Below the pieces are notes generated by a model, which ran no database searches, had not been told where the DNA came from, and saw only the letters and a program-made list of their open reading frames with translations. From positions 2,683 through 27,932 of the forward strand of contig DFLB01000005.1 in NCBI GenBank assembly GCA_002373995.1: a stretch of DNA of 25,250 nt, given 5' to 3'. Positions 7,552-15,500 of the stretch are shown here, piece by piece; the first letter of the stretch is position 1, and each line of letters begins with the position of its first letter. This DNA comes from Bacteroidales bacterium UBA3630. GTDB lineage: Bacteria; Bacteroidota; Bacteroidia; Bacteroidales; P3. Position numbers and translations under genes: made by a program.

Positions 7552-8373
7552 ATGAAAAGATACATTTTATTGATACTGATGGCGCTGGCTTACGGCGCAG
7601 GGGCACAGGGGCAGAGAGCGGACACGATAGTGGGGCGATGCGAGCGGTACTACTACGAGACGTGGTACGACGAGTGCGCCTCGTATCAGACGCCGGATTA
7701 TTCTTTCTACCTGCGAAACAATTACAGTTGTTTCCTGGCAGAGCCCGGGAACAAGTGCCGAACCATGATAGCGAAGGAATACTACACACCCGAGCCGCTG
7801 ACGATCTACGGGCTGGCGGCGATGGTGAAGCTTGACGTGAGGCATGACTCGATGTATATCAACCGCCTGACGGACAGCATACAGGCAAGGGCTTCGGAGG
7901 TGTTGGTGCTCTTTCAGGCATCGAGGAACTATAACCTGATGTCCTCGTACTACTATCCGCCGATATTGACGCCGATAGATTCGGTGCGATGGGACACGGC
8001 GTCGGCGAGGGTGATGCTGCTGCCGCGCAACATGTATGCCGTGGCTGGCGACAGCGGCGGCTATGAGCAGTGCCTGGTCTACGAGGCACTGTTCGAGAGG
8101 CCGGTTACGGTAGACTCGTTTTTCTATATCGGCGGCACGTTCCGAAGCAACACTATGGAGGGTGAGGAATATGTTTATTCCTACGTGCCGACGGTGTACC
8201 AGACCTTTGTCGAGGATGCCGACGTGGACGGGTGCCTGTATTGCCAACCACAGCGGCGGCTGTTTCGCAACGATGTGTATATCGGCGGGCGTTTCATGGG
8301 CGAGTGGCTGATACAGAACGACAAGTACGGCATGGGCTACACGGCGGGGCCGTTTTTCCCGGTGATTCGTTAG
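7552..8373 (+). CDS. Secreted protein, paralogue 2 without sorting tail
   Basis: The ATG at 7552 is chosen because a Sec signal peptide (MKRYILLILMALAYGAGAQG) follows at once; an upstream in-frame ATG at 7492 would translate the GGGTTTAAT repeat and put the hydrophobic stretch internally. The mature part parallels the first 275 residues of the preceding gene: RCERYYYETWYDECASY, PLTIYGLAAMV, IDSVRWDTA, MLLP, a QCLVYEALF block, and a GCLYC pair. It stops at AGPFFPVIR, which aligns with GGPFLPIIE of paralogue 1, exactly where the repeat domain and T9SS tail begin there. With 273 residues and no tail it is probably periplasmic or exported by another route. The family is not recognised. Confidence 0.85.
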   Translation: MKRYILLILMALAYGAGAQGQRADTIVGRCERYYYETWYDECASYQTPDYSFYLRNNYSCFLAEPGNKCRTMIAKEYYTPEPLTIYGLAAMVKLDVRHDSMYINRLTDSIQARASEVLVLFQASRNYNLMSSYYYPPILTPIDSVRWDTASARVMLLPRNMYAVAGDSGGYEQCLVYEALFERPVTVDSFFYIGGTFRSNTMEGEEYVYSYVPTVYQTFVEDADVDGCLYCQPQRRLFRNDVYIGGRFMGEWLIQNDKYGMGYTAGPFFPVIR

Positions 8374-8415
8374 TTATTAGCTGGGAGCTGTTAGCGGGTA
8401 GCGGGTAGCGGGTCT
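8374..8415 (+). repeat. GCTGGGAGC/TAGCGGG repeat after a stop codon
   Basis: Starting within 10 bases of the stop codon, the sequence gives GCTGGGAGCTG then three copies of TAGCGGG. Related sequences occur after the stops at 9738, 11363 and 11941. Confidence 0.65.
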
Positions 8416-8490
8416 GCTTATGTTATGCTTAGGATATGCCTACGTTATGCTTAGGATATGCTTAGGATGAGCTTAGGATGAGCTTAGGAA
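8416..8490 (+). repeat. GCTTAGGATAT tandem micro-repeat
   Basis: About six degenerate copies of an 11-12-base unit, (A)TGCTTAGGATAT or GAGCTTAGGAT, lie in the intergenic space upstream of the glycosyltransferase gene. The 18-base core GCTTAGGATATGCTTAGG recurs at the right edge of the window. Confidence 0.8.
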
Positions 8491-8561
8491 TGGGTGACGG
8501 GGTGTTGATTTTGTGTTGATATTTTGTTGCGGCGGTGAGGGGACGGTAGGAGTTTAATCTG

Positions 8562-8569
8562 TATTTTTG
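8562..8569 (+). promoter_or_regulatory. -7 box TATTTTTG of the GT2 gene
   Basis: TATTTTTG is a full match to the TAnnTTTG -7 element and lies 23 bases before the ATG at 8593. No good TTTG is present at the -33 position, so the assignment rests on one box. Confidence 0.5.
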
Positions 8570-8592
8570 TACTTTCAATAAAGTGAGTACAG

Positions 8593-9738
8593 ATGTTTGA
8601 TTTTAACCTGTTTCTGACTGATACATATTCTATTGCGCTGGCGGCGGTGATGCTGGCGGCGGTGATTTATTTGTGCCTTTACTACGGGTTGTACCACATG
8701 AGGGTGGGCAACCACAAAGGGGCAGAGGGCGGAACGGAGGAGTTGCCGCCGGTGAGTGTGGTGCTGACGGCGCGCAACGACGCGGCATGGCTGAAGGAGA
8801 ACCTGGTGTACCTGCTGGAGCAGGACTATCCTGATTTTGAAGTGGTGGTGGTGGACTACCTGAGTCGCGACGACACGCAGTTTGTGCTGAAGCTGCTGCG
8901 CGACTACTATCCCCACCTGAAGGTGGTGCCGTTCAAGGAAGACGTCAACCTGTTTCAGGGTAAGAAATACCCGTTGTCGATAGGTATCAAGAGTGCTGCG
9001 CACGACATACTGATGCTTGCCGACCCCGACTGCACGCCGAAGAACCTGCTGTGGCTGCGCGGCATGGTGAGGGGGTACAAGAAAAAGGGGACGCAGATTG
9101 TGTTGGGATACTGCGGCGTGAAGCGGAGCAAGACCTTGCTGGGCTTCCTGCAGCAATATGACGCGCTGAGCTACGGGGCGCGATATCTGGGCAGTGCACT
9201 GATGGGGCATCCCTACACGGGCTCGGGGCGCAACCTGAGCTACCGTCGGTCGTTCTTCTTCAAGCAGGGCGCTTTCATCAGCCACTATGACGTGGCCGAT
9301 GGGAGCGACGACCTGTTTGTGTACCAGAACGCCAACCGGGACAACACAGCCGTGTGTATCAACGCCGATGCTTGCCTGACGGCGGAGCCGAAGAAAAGCT
9401 TTGCCGCCTGGCACGAAGAGCGGCGCCACCGCGTGGGGACGCGCAACCGTCACAGTTTCGGCGGGCGGCTTCACGAGTCGTTGCCGGCGGTGGCCAACGT
9501 GGTGCTGGCGGCGGTGGCGGTGCTGTTGTTGCTGCGCGGGACGTTGCCGTGGGTGGTGGTGGCAGCGGCGGTGGCGGTCAAATGGGCGTGGCAGATTGTG
9601 TGCTTCTCGCGGCTGACGAAGCGTTTCGACGGCGGGCTCGTACACCTGGCCGCCCCCCTGCTTGAAATTTATTTTATCATCGCAGATACTATTTTAATAC
9701 TTTTGCCGTTACCGAGTAATAGAAAGTTTAAGAAGTGA
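8593..9738 (+). CDS. Membrane glycosyltransferase family 2
   Basis: The 381-residue protein has an N-terminal membrane segment (about 12-34), a GT-A fold GT2 domain (about 52-285) and two or three C-terminal membrane segments (about 298-330 and 352-374). GT2 landmarks are PPVSVVLTARND at the nucleotide-binding start, the EVVVVDYLSRD strand, the DxD motif in ADPDCTP (D144, D146), an SDD at 238-240 that may hold the base, and WHEERRHR (273-280) in place of the Q/RxxRW motif. The catalytic domain should face the cytoplasm and transfer a sugar to a lipid-linked or extruded acceptor. The substrate cannot be read from the sequence. It appears to be a single-gene unit, with repeat tracts on both sides. 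Confidence 0.9.
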   Translation: MFDFNLFLTDTYSIALAAVMLAAVIYLCLYYGLYHMRVGNHKGAEGGTEELPPVSVVLTARNDAAWLKENLVYLLEQDYPDFEVVVVDYLSRDDTQFVLKLLRDYYPHLKVVPFKEDVNLFQGKKYPLSIGIKSAAHDILMLADPDCTPKNLLWLRGMVRGYKKKGTQIVLGYCGVKRSKTLLGFLQQYDALSYGARYLGSALMGHPYTGSGRNLSYRRSFFFKQGAFISHYDVADGSDDLFVYQNANRDNTAVCINADACLTAEPKKSFAAWHEERRHRVGTRNRHSFGGRLHESLPAVANVVLAAVAVLLLLRGTLPWVVVAAAVAVKWAWQIVCFSRLTKRFDGGLVHLAAPLLEIYFIIADTILILLPLPSNRKFKK

Positions 9739-9775
9739 GGTGGGAAGTGGTAGCTGGGAGCAGGGAGCGGGGAGC
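9739..9775 (+). repeat. GGTAGCTGGGAGC-type repeat after the GT2 stop
   Basis: Directly after the stop codon come GTGGTAGCTGGGAGC, CAGGGAGC and GGGGAGC. This is the same family as at 8374, 11362 and 11942. Confidence 0.6.
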
Positions 9776-9884
9776 AATTGTCAACTAACAACGGTCAATT
9801 AACAACTGTCAACTATCAACTGTCAACTGACAACTAACAACTGACAACTGACAACTGTCAACTTTTAACTTTCAACTGCGAACT
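9776..9884 (+). repeat. CAACTGTCAACT tandem micro-repeat leader
   Basis: About 12-14 degenerate copies of a 7-10-base unit, such as CAACTGA, TCAACTGT and TTTCAACT, run without a break from the GT2 gene's trailing repeat to two bases before the ATG of the sigma-factor gene. Together with the repeat at 9739-9775 they occupy almost the whole 147-base intergenic space, leaving no recognisable promoter or ribosome site. Confidence 0.85.
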
Positions 9885-9885
9885 G

Positions 9886-10491
9886 ATGGAGAGTACAGCG
9901 ACACAGGAACGAATAGCACACGACTACGCACTTGTGTGCGATGCGCGCGACCACGGCAGCAACAAGGCCTATGCCGACCTTATGGCTGCCTATCGCGAGC
10001 CGCTGTACCTGTTGCTGTTGCGCATGACACACAACACCACCACCGCTGCCGACCTCACCATAGAGACCTTCGGCAAGGCATTCCACCAGTTGCACCGCTA
10101 TGCGCCGACATCCACGTTCAGCTCTTGGCTCTACTCTATTGGCACACATACCTATATAGACCACCTGCGGCGCAACCGTCTTGAGACAGTGCCCCTCAGC
10201 GCCGCACAACGGCGTACGGACGGCGATGTTGTGGAATACCAAATTCCCTCGGGTCAACCCAACCCTGAGGAAGCCATGATACGCATCGAACGCGACCAGT
10301 CGCTCAAGCAAGTCGTAGACCAGTTGCGCGACCCCTACCGGCAGATTATCCGCCTGCGGTACTATGACGACCTGAGCTACGAAGAGATAGCCCATCGGCT
10401 TCAAATACCCATCGGGACCGTCAAAGTGCGCCTCTCGCGAGCGAAAGACCTCCTATTGTCCATCATCAGCCGCAAGAAAGTGGAGATATGA
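9886..10491 (+). CDS. ECF-type RNA polymerase sigma factor
   Basis: The 201-residue protein is a sigma-70 family factor of the extracytoplasmic-function type: region 2 at about 25-97 (YREPLYLLLLRMTHN, DLTIETFGKAF, FSSWLYSIGTHTYIDHLRR) and region 4 at about 137-190 (LRDPYRQIIRLRYYDDLSYE, then an HTH ending IGTVKVRLSRAKDLL). It redirects RNA polymerase to a small set of promoters. Region 2 and region 4 are joined by a longer linker than is usual (about 100-136). The next gene overlaps by four bases (ATGA) and encodes an outer-membrane-like protein rather than an obvious anti-sigma factor. The leader consists entirely of tandem repeat. Function is secure; target genes are unknown. Confidence 0.93.
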   Translation: MESTATQERIAHDYALVCDARDHGSNKAYADLMAAYREPLYLLLLRMTHNTTTAADLTIETFGKAFHQLHRYAPTSTFSSWLYSIGTHTYIDHLRRNRLETVPLSAAQRRTDGDVVEYQIPSGQPNPEEAMIRIERDQSLKQVVDQLRDPYRQIIRLRYYDDLSYEEIAHRLQIPIGTVKVRLSRAKDLLLSIISRKKVEI

Positions 10492-11363
10492 AACAGTGCC
10501 TCATAGCCCTCATCAGCATTCTGCTCGCCTCGGGCACCGCAGTGGCCGACGACGGCAAGCCTCCGAGTCGCGGCCTGTCCATATTCGCCAACGCCGGTGG
10601 CTATTGGGCCGACAAGGTGACGGCCAACTTCTACTCAGGCCGTCCCGGGAACGACAACACCATCGACCGCGTGTTGCACAGCAACACCTACGGTCAGCAA
10701 ATCTGGGCCAACCTGCGCAACCAGCAACTCATCACCGACGCCGTTGGCAGCTATGAGCAGTTGCAAGTCGTTGAATATCCGGATATGTACTATCGCACCT
10801 CGTACCAGATAGGTGTGGGTATGAGGTACGACTATTCCTCGGGGTTTGGGTGGCTGCTGCGCTTCGACCTTGCCAAGCTGCAGGCCGTGGGAGCCTTCAA
10901 CCTCAGTGCCTCGGGCGGTTCGGCCCTCCTCGGCAGCAACCAGTACGTCAAGTGCCAGATGCTCGGCCAGGAAGACCGCATCAATATTGACCTCGCCCTT
11001 ACCAAAACCGTCAGCCTCAGCGAGGTGCTTGACCTTGAGCTGAACCTTGGTGCCTCGCTCATCAACACCAAAGTGCAAGACAACATGATGGAAATCGGCG
11101 GCTCGGCATACTCGATACTCAACATCTGGGACAGCCGTGTGCCCGACGAAGGCGTAGAGGGATACCAATACATCAACCAGGGCGGCATAGGCTACGGTGT
11201 CTTTGTCAGCGCCCTGCTCGGCTACTCGCTGCCTGGCGTTGGCGCCCTCAAGGTGGGCTACACCTGCTATCAGAGCAAGACTGTCCTAAAAGGCTACACT
11301 GCCTGGGGGTGGCAACACATGCTCGGCGTAAGGATAGAGATGAATAACTTCAGATTCTTATGA
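10488..11363 (+). CDS. Probable outer-membrane or periplasmic protein
   Basis: The 291-residue protein has a Sec signal peptide (about 1-20, cleavage near VA/DDG). The mature part is rich in alternating polar/hydrophobic strands with Gly and aromatic residues: YQIGVGMRYDYSSGFGWLLR, DLELNLGASLINT, GYGVFVSALLGYSLP, GALKVGYTCY, WQHMLGVRIEMNNFRFL. This, and the terminal aromatic-x-Phe-Leu end, fit a small outer-membrane beta-barrel. It overlaps the sigma-factor gene by ATGA, so translation is probably coupled and the pair may form a regulatory or stress module. No family was recognised; the barrel call rests on pattern only. Confidence 0.7.
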   Translation: MKQCLIALISILLASGTAVADDGKPPSRGLSIFANAGGYWADKVTANFYSGRPGNDNTIDRVLHSNTYGQQIWANLRNQQLITDAVGSYEQLQVVEYPDMYYRTSYQIGVGMRYDYSSGFGWLLRFDLAKLQAVGAFNLSASGGSALLGSNQYVKCQMLGQEDRINIDLALTKTVSLSEVLDLELNLGASLINTKVQDNMMEIGGSAYSILNIWDSRVPDEGVEGYQYINQGGIGYGVFVSALLGYSLPGVGALKVGYTCYQSKTVLKGYTAWGWQHMLGVRIEMNNFRFL

Positions 11364-11384
11364 GCTGGTAGCAAATACCGGCTC
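11362..11384 (+). repeat. Hairpin overlapping a stop codon
   Basis: GAGCTGGTA (11362-11370) pairs with TACCGGCTC (11376-11384) around a GCAAA loop, with one G-T pair. The left arm starts inside the TGA stop and carries the GAGCTGGTAGC repeat found again after the acetyltransferase gene. A run of A, not T, follows, so it is not a standard terminator on this strand. Confidence 0.6.
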
Positions 11385-11422
11385 AAAAAAAGAGTAAAAG
11401 AAAACAAAGAAACAACAAGATA

Positions 11423-11941
11423 ATGATCACATTCACCAAACTGGCAGACAGCGACCATCCGCATTTTGCCCAAGAGCTCTTCGAAGAGGCGTTTCCGGAA
11501 CAGGAACGCCCGCCCTTCAGTACCATCCGGCAACGCGATGCCGGCAAATTTCATTTTCTCGTCGCCGAAAACGGCGACCAACCCGTAGGTATACTCACCT
11601 ACTGGACGTTTGACGAGTTTCTGTATGTCGAGCACTTTGCCATTGCCGAGGAGCTTCGCAACCAGGGACTTGGCAAAGCTGTCTTTCTCAATTTCCTCTC
11701 CCAACAGCAACAGCAAGTGGTTCTTGAAGTTGAACTGCCCAATACCGAAGAGGCTGACCATAGAGTGGAATTCTACGCCTCGATGGGTTTCTTCCGCAAT
11801 CCGCAACCCTACATACAACCCGCCTACAGGAAGGGGGGCGTCCAGGTGCCGATGATCATCATGTCGAAATACGAACTTGACGACGACGAATTCGCCGAGA
11901 TACAGCGCCTGTTGTACCACGAAGTGTATGGGGTTGAATAA
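11423..11941 (+). CDS. GNAT family N-acetyltransferase
   Basis: The 172-residue protein has the GNAT fold, which transfers an acetyl group from acetyl-CoA to an amine. Motif A is clear: YVEHFAIAEELRNQGLGKAV with the pyrophosphate-binding R79-N-Q-G82-L-G84. Motif B follows as a strand (VVLEVELP) and the YASMGFFRN turn typical of the family. A short polyglutamine run (94-98) sits on the helix after motif A, on the way to the VVLEVELP strand. The substrate (small molecule, peptide N-terminus or other) cannot be told. It is 59 bases downstream of the barrel gene without a clear promoter and may be cotranscribed with it; a GAGCTGGTAGC repeat starts at its stop codon. Confidence 0.88.
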   Translation: MITFTKLADSDHPHFAQELFEEAFPEQERPPFSTIRQRDAGKFHFLVAENGDQPVGILTYWTFDEFLYVEHFAIAEELRNQGLGKAVFLNFLSQQQQQVVLEVELPNTEEADHRVEFYASMGFFRNPQPYIQPAYRKGGVQVPMIIMSKYELDDDEFAEIQRLLYHEVYGVE

Positions 11942-12003
11942 GAGCTGGTAGCGGGTAGCAGGTTTTTGCATTCCATCAGCTACCTGTTGGCTGCTAACTG
12001 CTC
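11942..12003 (+). repeat. GCTGGTAGCGGG repeat in inverted arrangement
   Basis: GAGCTGGTAGCGGGTAGCAGG at 11942-11962 is followed by an opposed set, CAGCTACCTG and GGCTGCTAACTGC, at 11979-12001. The two halves can pair imperfectly (for example GGTAGC with GCTACC), giving a stem-loop just after the acetyltransferase stop that could end transcription. Confidence 0.55.
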
Positions 12004-12044
12004 ATCGAATAACCATTGACGGTCTGCCATTCGACTGACTTTTA

Positions 12045-12110
12045 TCGGACCAAGAGCGGACCATCCTCGGACCATCCCCGGACCAAGAGCGGACCAAGAG
12101 CTGTGCATAA
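12045..12110 (+). repeat. CGGACCAAGAG / CGGACCATCC tandem repeat
   Basis: Five imperfect 10-11-base copies of CGGACCA followed by AGAG, TCCT or TCCC lie head to tail. The stretch 11942-12377 has no convincing gene: besides the two repeat blocks it holds an A-rich region at about 12150-12320 and the tRNA promoter. A short open frame at 12016-12240 mainly translates the repeat and is not called. Confidence 0.8.
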
Positions 12111-12319
12111 GCAGAGCAGGTGCTTACAATCAGGGCTGGGGGAAACGGCCAAGGTGGTTAAAAGGGCAATGCGGAAAATGGCAAAAAACGCATCAAAGGC
12201 CAGGGGAAAACACTGGATGGATGCCCCAACATGCGAATGAACGGATGATTTTTTTCAAGGCACAACAGACTGATTTACATCCGGATTGCAACAGAGGCAG
12301 AAGATTTTTCAAAAAAAAA

Positions 12320-12351
12320 TTTGGCCAGTATCAGAAAAGTTAGTACTTTTG
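12320..12351 (+). promoter_or_regulatory. Promoter of tRNA-Arg
   Basis: TTTG at 12320-12323 and TACTTTTG at 12344-12351 are 20 bases apart, a full match to the Bacteroides TTTG/TAnnTTTG promoter. The tRNA starts 26 bases after the -7 box. Confidence 0.85.
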
Positions 12352-12377
12352 CACCCGCTTTCGAAGGAGAAGCGAAC

Positions 12378-12454
12378 GGCTCCTTAGCTCAACTGAATAG
12401 AGCATCTGACTACGGATCAGAAGGTTGCAGGTTTGAATCCTGCAGGAGTCACCA
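12378..12454 (+). tRNA. tRNA-Arg (anticodon ACG)
   Basis: The cloverleaf folds fully: acceptor GGCTCCT (12378-12384) with AGGAGTC (12444-12450), including one G-T pair; D stem GCTC/GAGC; anticodon stem TCTGA/TCAGA with loop CTACGGA and anticodon ACG at 12412-12414; T stem GCAGG/CCTGC with loop TTTGAAT. CCA is encoded at 12452-12454. The ACG anticodon (A34 normally edited to inosine) reads CGN arginine codons. The gene has its own promoter and terminator. Confidence 0.97.
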
Positions 12455-12464
12455 AGGCACACAT

Positions 12465-12505
12465 GAGAAGAGAATTGCGGGAATGCAGTTCTCTTCTCTT
12501 TTTTT
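12465..12505 (+). terminator. Strong rho-independent terminator after tRNA-Arg
   Basis: GAGAAGAGAATTGC (12465-12478) pairs with GCAGTTCTCTTCTC (12485-12498), 14 pairs with one G-T, around a GGGAAT loop, followed by seven T. It begins 11 bases after the tRNA CCA. Confidence 0.93.
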
Positions 12506-12507
12506 AT

Positions 12508-12538
12508 TTTGTCAGATCATATATTTTACGTATTTTTG
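12508..12538 (+). promoter_or_regulatory. Promoter of the T9SS type B protein gene
   Basis: TTTG at 12508-12511 and TATTTTTG at 12531-12538 are 19 bases apart and match the Bacteroides consensus fully. The -33 box begins two bases after the T run of the tRNA terminator. Transcription should start about 10 bases before the ATG at 12563, giving a very short leader. Confidence 0.85.
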
Positions 12539-12562
12539 CAGTCGGAAAAAAGATCCAAGACG

Positions 12563-15500
12563 ATGCGGCGAACCGGTCTCATAGCCATACTGATATTGCT
12601 GTGCAGCAGTGTGCTGGCACGCAACGAACGCGACACGCTCGGCGTGGGCGGTGCGGTTGCATTTGTGGAGAACCGAGGCCAGTGGGCAGGGCCATACCAT
12701 CTGGAGGCGCAGTTGCACGATGCTGCCTTGTTTTTTGAAGAGGATTGCATGACTGTGGCTCTCGGCGAGGGGCAGAACCACCCTGACCCGACGGCCCATC
12801 CGAGGCGATACCACGCCTACCGGATGCGCTTTGCGGGCTGCAAGCCAGTGGTTCCAGAGGGGCTGTTTCAGCAAAGGAGCACCAACAACTACTACCTTGG
12901 CAATGACGCAACGCGCTGGCGGAGTGGTGTTCCGGCGTATGATGCGGTGCGATATGAGGGATTGTACGACGGCGTGGACCTGGAGGTTTTCGGTAGTGCG
13001 GGGGTGGTGAAGTACAACTTCATCGTCCGTGCCGGGGCAGACCCTCGGCAGGTGGCCTTGATGTACGAGGGGACGGAGGGGGTCAGCGTCAGCAGCGGTG
13101 GCACGCTGCTGATACGCACCACGGTGAGGGACATCGTGGAGATGAGGCCCTACGTCTATCAACGCGACGACGACGGGACGGAGAAAGAGGTGGCGAGCCG
13201 CTGGCGTGTGAGCCGCGAGAAAGGGGGATACAGGGCATACGTGGAGGTGGGTCAGTATGACACCCGGCGCGAGTTGGTCATCGACCCGGTGCTCATCTTC
13301 TCCACCTACACGGGCTCGACGGCCGACAATTGGGGCACCACGGCGGCCTACGACTCGAGGAAGAATGTCTACACGGCGGGATTGGTGTTCAACATTGGCT
13401 ACCCCGTCACCACCGGCGCTTATCAGCCTACGTTTGCAGGGGGTTGCGACATCGGGATATTCAAGTTCGACTCCACAGGCAGCCAGCGGATCTATGCCAC
13501 CTACCTGGGAGGCTATTCGTCCGACATGCCGCACAGCATGTATGTCAACACCTACGATGAGCTGCTCATTTTCGGCACCACGGGATCGAATGACTTTCCG
13601 ACGACGGCAGGCGCCTACCGTACAACTCACAGCGGGGGGCCCTCCATCAATTACCTCAATCCGAACATCAATTACTCCGACGGCAGCGACATCTTCGTGT
13701 GCCGTTTCAGCGCCGACGGCAACCAGCTGCAGGCCTCCACGCTGATTGGCGGTAGCGGCAACGATGGCCTGAACTATCGCGAGAGCTACAATGCCAACTA
13801 CACCGTCATCATGCAAGGCAACGACTCCCTGTACTTCAACTACGGGGATGGGGCCCGTGGCGAGATCATCACCGACAACCTGAACAACGTCTATATAGGC
13901 AGCACCACATTCAGCACAGACTTCCCCGTCACAGCCGGATGCGTGCAGCCTGCCATTGGCGGCAGGCAGGACGGCATTGTCTTCAAACTTGACTACAACC
14001 TACGCAACCTGTTGTGGAGCACCTATTTAGGAGGCACGAAAGACGACGCCGTGTACAGCATCGATGTGGACACCTCCTACAATCTGCTCGTATGTGGGGG
14101 CACGAACAGTTCCGACTTTCCGGTTACCGACGGTGTCTACCAGACCACATACGGAGGGGGTACGGCTGACGGCTTTGTCAGCAAGATATCATACGGCGGC
14201 GAGCGGCTCATGGCGTCAAGCTATATGGGGCAACGGTTCTACGACCAACTCTATTTTGTCCGCTCGGGGCACCATAATGAGATATTCCTTTTCGGGCAAT
14301 CGAGGAATTCCGGCAACGCTTTCATTTACAATGCAGGATACGGCACTCCCAACGCCGGTATGCTACTGGCGCGCATGGCTCCGGACATGACCACCCTGCG
14401 ATGGAGCACAGTGTTCGGCACTCCGGGCCGCATCAACCTCTCACCCACCGCCTTTTCGTCTGATATCTGCAACCGCATCTACGCTGCCGGATGGGGGCGC
14501 GACTTTGTAGGATACAACAATGTCACCTGGAATACGGCCGGCACGGCCGGCATGGAGACCACCCCCGATGCCTGGAGCAGCACCACCGACGGACAGGATT
14601 TCTACATCCTCAGCCTCGACGCAGACGGCAACAATCTCCAATACGCCACCTTCTTTGGAGAGCTGCACGGCGAGAGTTCGTCAGGCGGCGGCGACCATGT
14701 GGACGGCGGCACGTCGCGTTTTGACCGCCTGGCCACCCTCTACCAGTCTGTCTGTGCCTCCTGCGGTGGCACACAAGGGTTCCCCACCACAGCCAGTGCG
14801 TGGAGCGACAGCAACCGCGCGGCGAACTGTAACAATGGCCTGTTCCGCTTCAACGTAACCGACGACTTTCCCGTGGCCGAATTTGTTCCACCACCCGTTG
14901 GATGTGCCCCCTACACCGTCCAGTTCCACAACACAGGCCGCGGCACCTCTTTTCTATGGGACTTTGGCGACGGCACGACATCCACCGAACGGGAACCCAC
15001 GCACACCTACACCGATGGAGGCATCTACACCATCACCCTCATAGCCTCCCAACCATCGGGCTGCTCCACCACAGACACCATCCACCGCACCCTTCACGTC
15101 ATTGGGGGTACGCCGCTACCCACCATCCACAACATCGCCTGCAACGGTGGCAGCATCCAGATTGGGCCCACGCCCCAGATTGGTGCCACCTATCAATGGC
15201 TCAGCGACAACGTCTCCGATCCAACCATTGCCAACCCCTGGGTCTCCACTGCCGGCACCTACCTGCTCCGGGTAAACGCCACCGGATGTAGCGAGGTAGA
15301 CACATTCAAAGTACAGACATACACCCTCGTATCCCATTGGCAAGCCCTACCCGTCTCATGCCACGACTCCACCGATGGCGGAGCACGCTTCCACATAAAC
15401 AACGGCATTGATATCGACTCACTGACATTTAACGTCACCCCCGCCGCCATCCATTACCTCGAAGCGCCACGCACCTATCGGCTTGACAGCCTCACCCCAG

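Noticed and set aside
9776..9884. CRISPR array
   Set aside because: The units are 7-10 bases, degenerate and without spacers; no cas genes are near.
12016..12240. 74-residue open frame in the 436-base gap
   Set aside because: Its first part translates the CGGACCA repeat (TKSGP units) and the rest is Lys/Ala-rich with no sign of conservation or a promoter.
12509..12562. Earlier ATG start for the 1250-residue protein
   Set aside because: This ATG lies between the terminator T run and the -7 box, so it would not be in the transcript; the start at 12563 gives a proper signal peptide.
12512..13816. Long minus-strand open frame opposite the T9SS type B gene
   Set aside because: It lies against a strongly supported + strand gene and its product has no recognisable domain; it also runs through the promoter of that gene.
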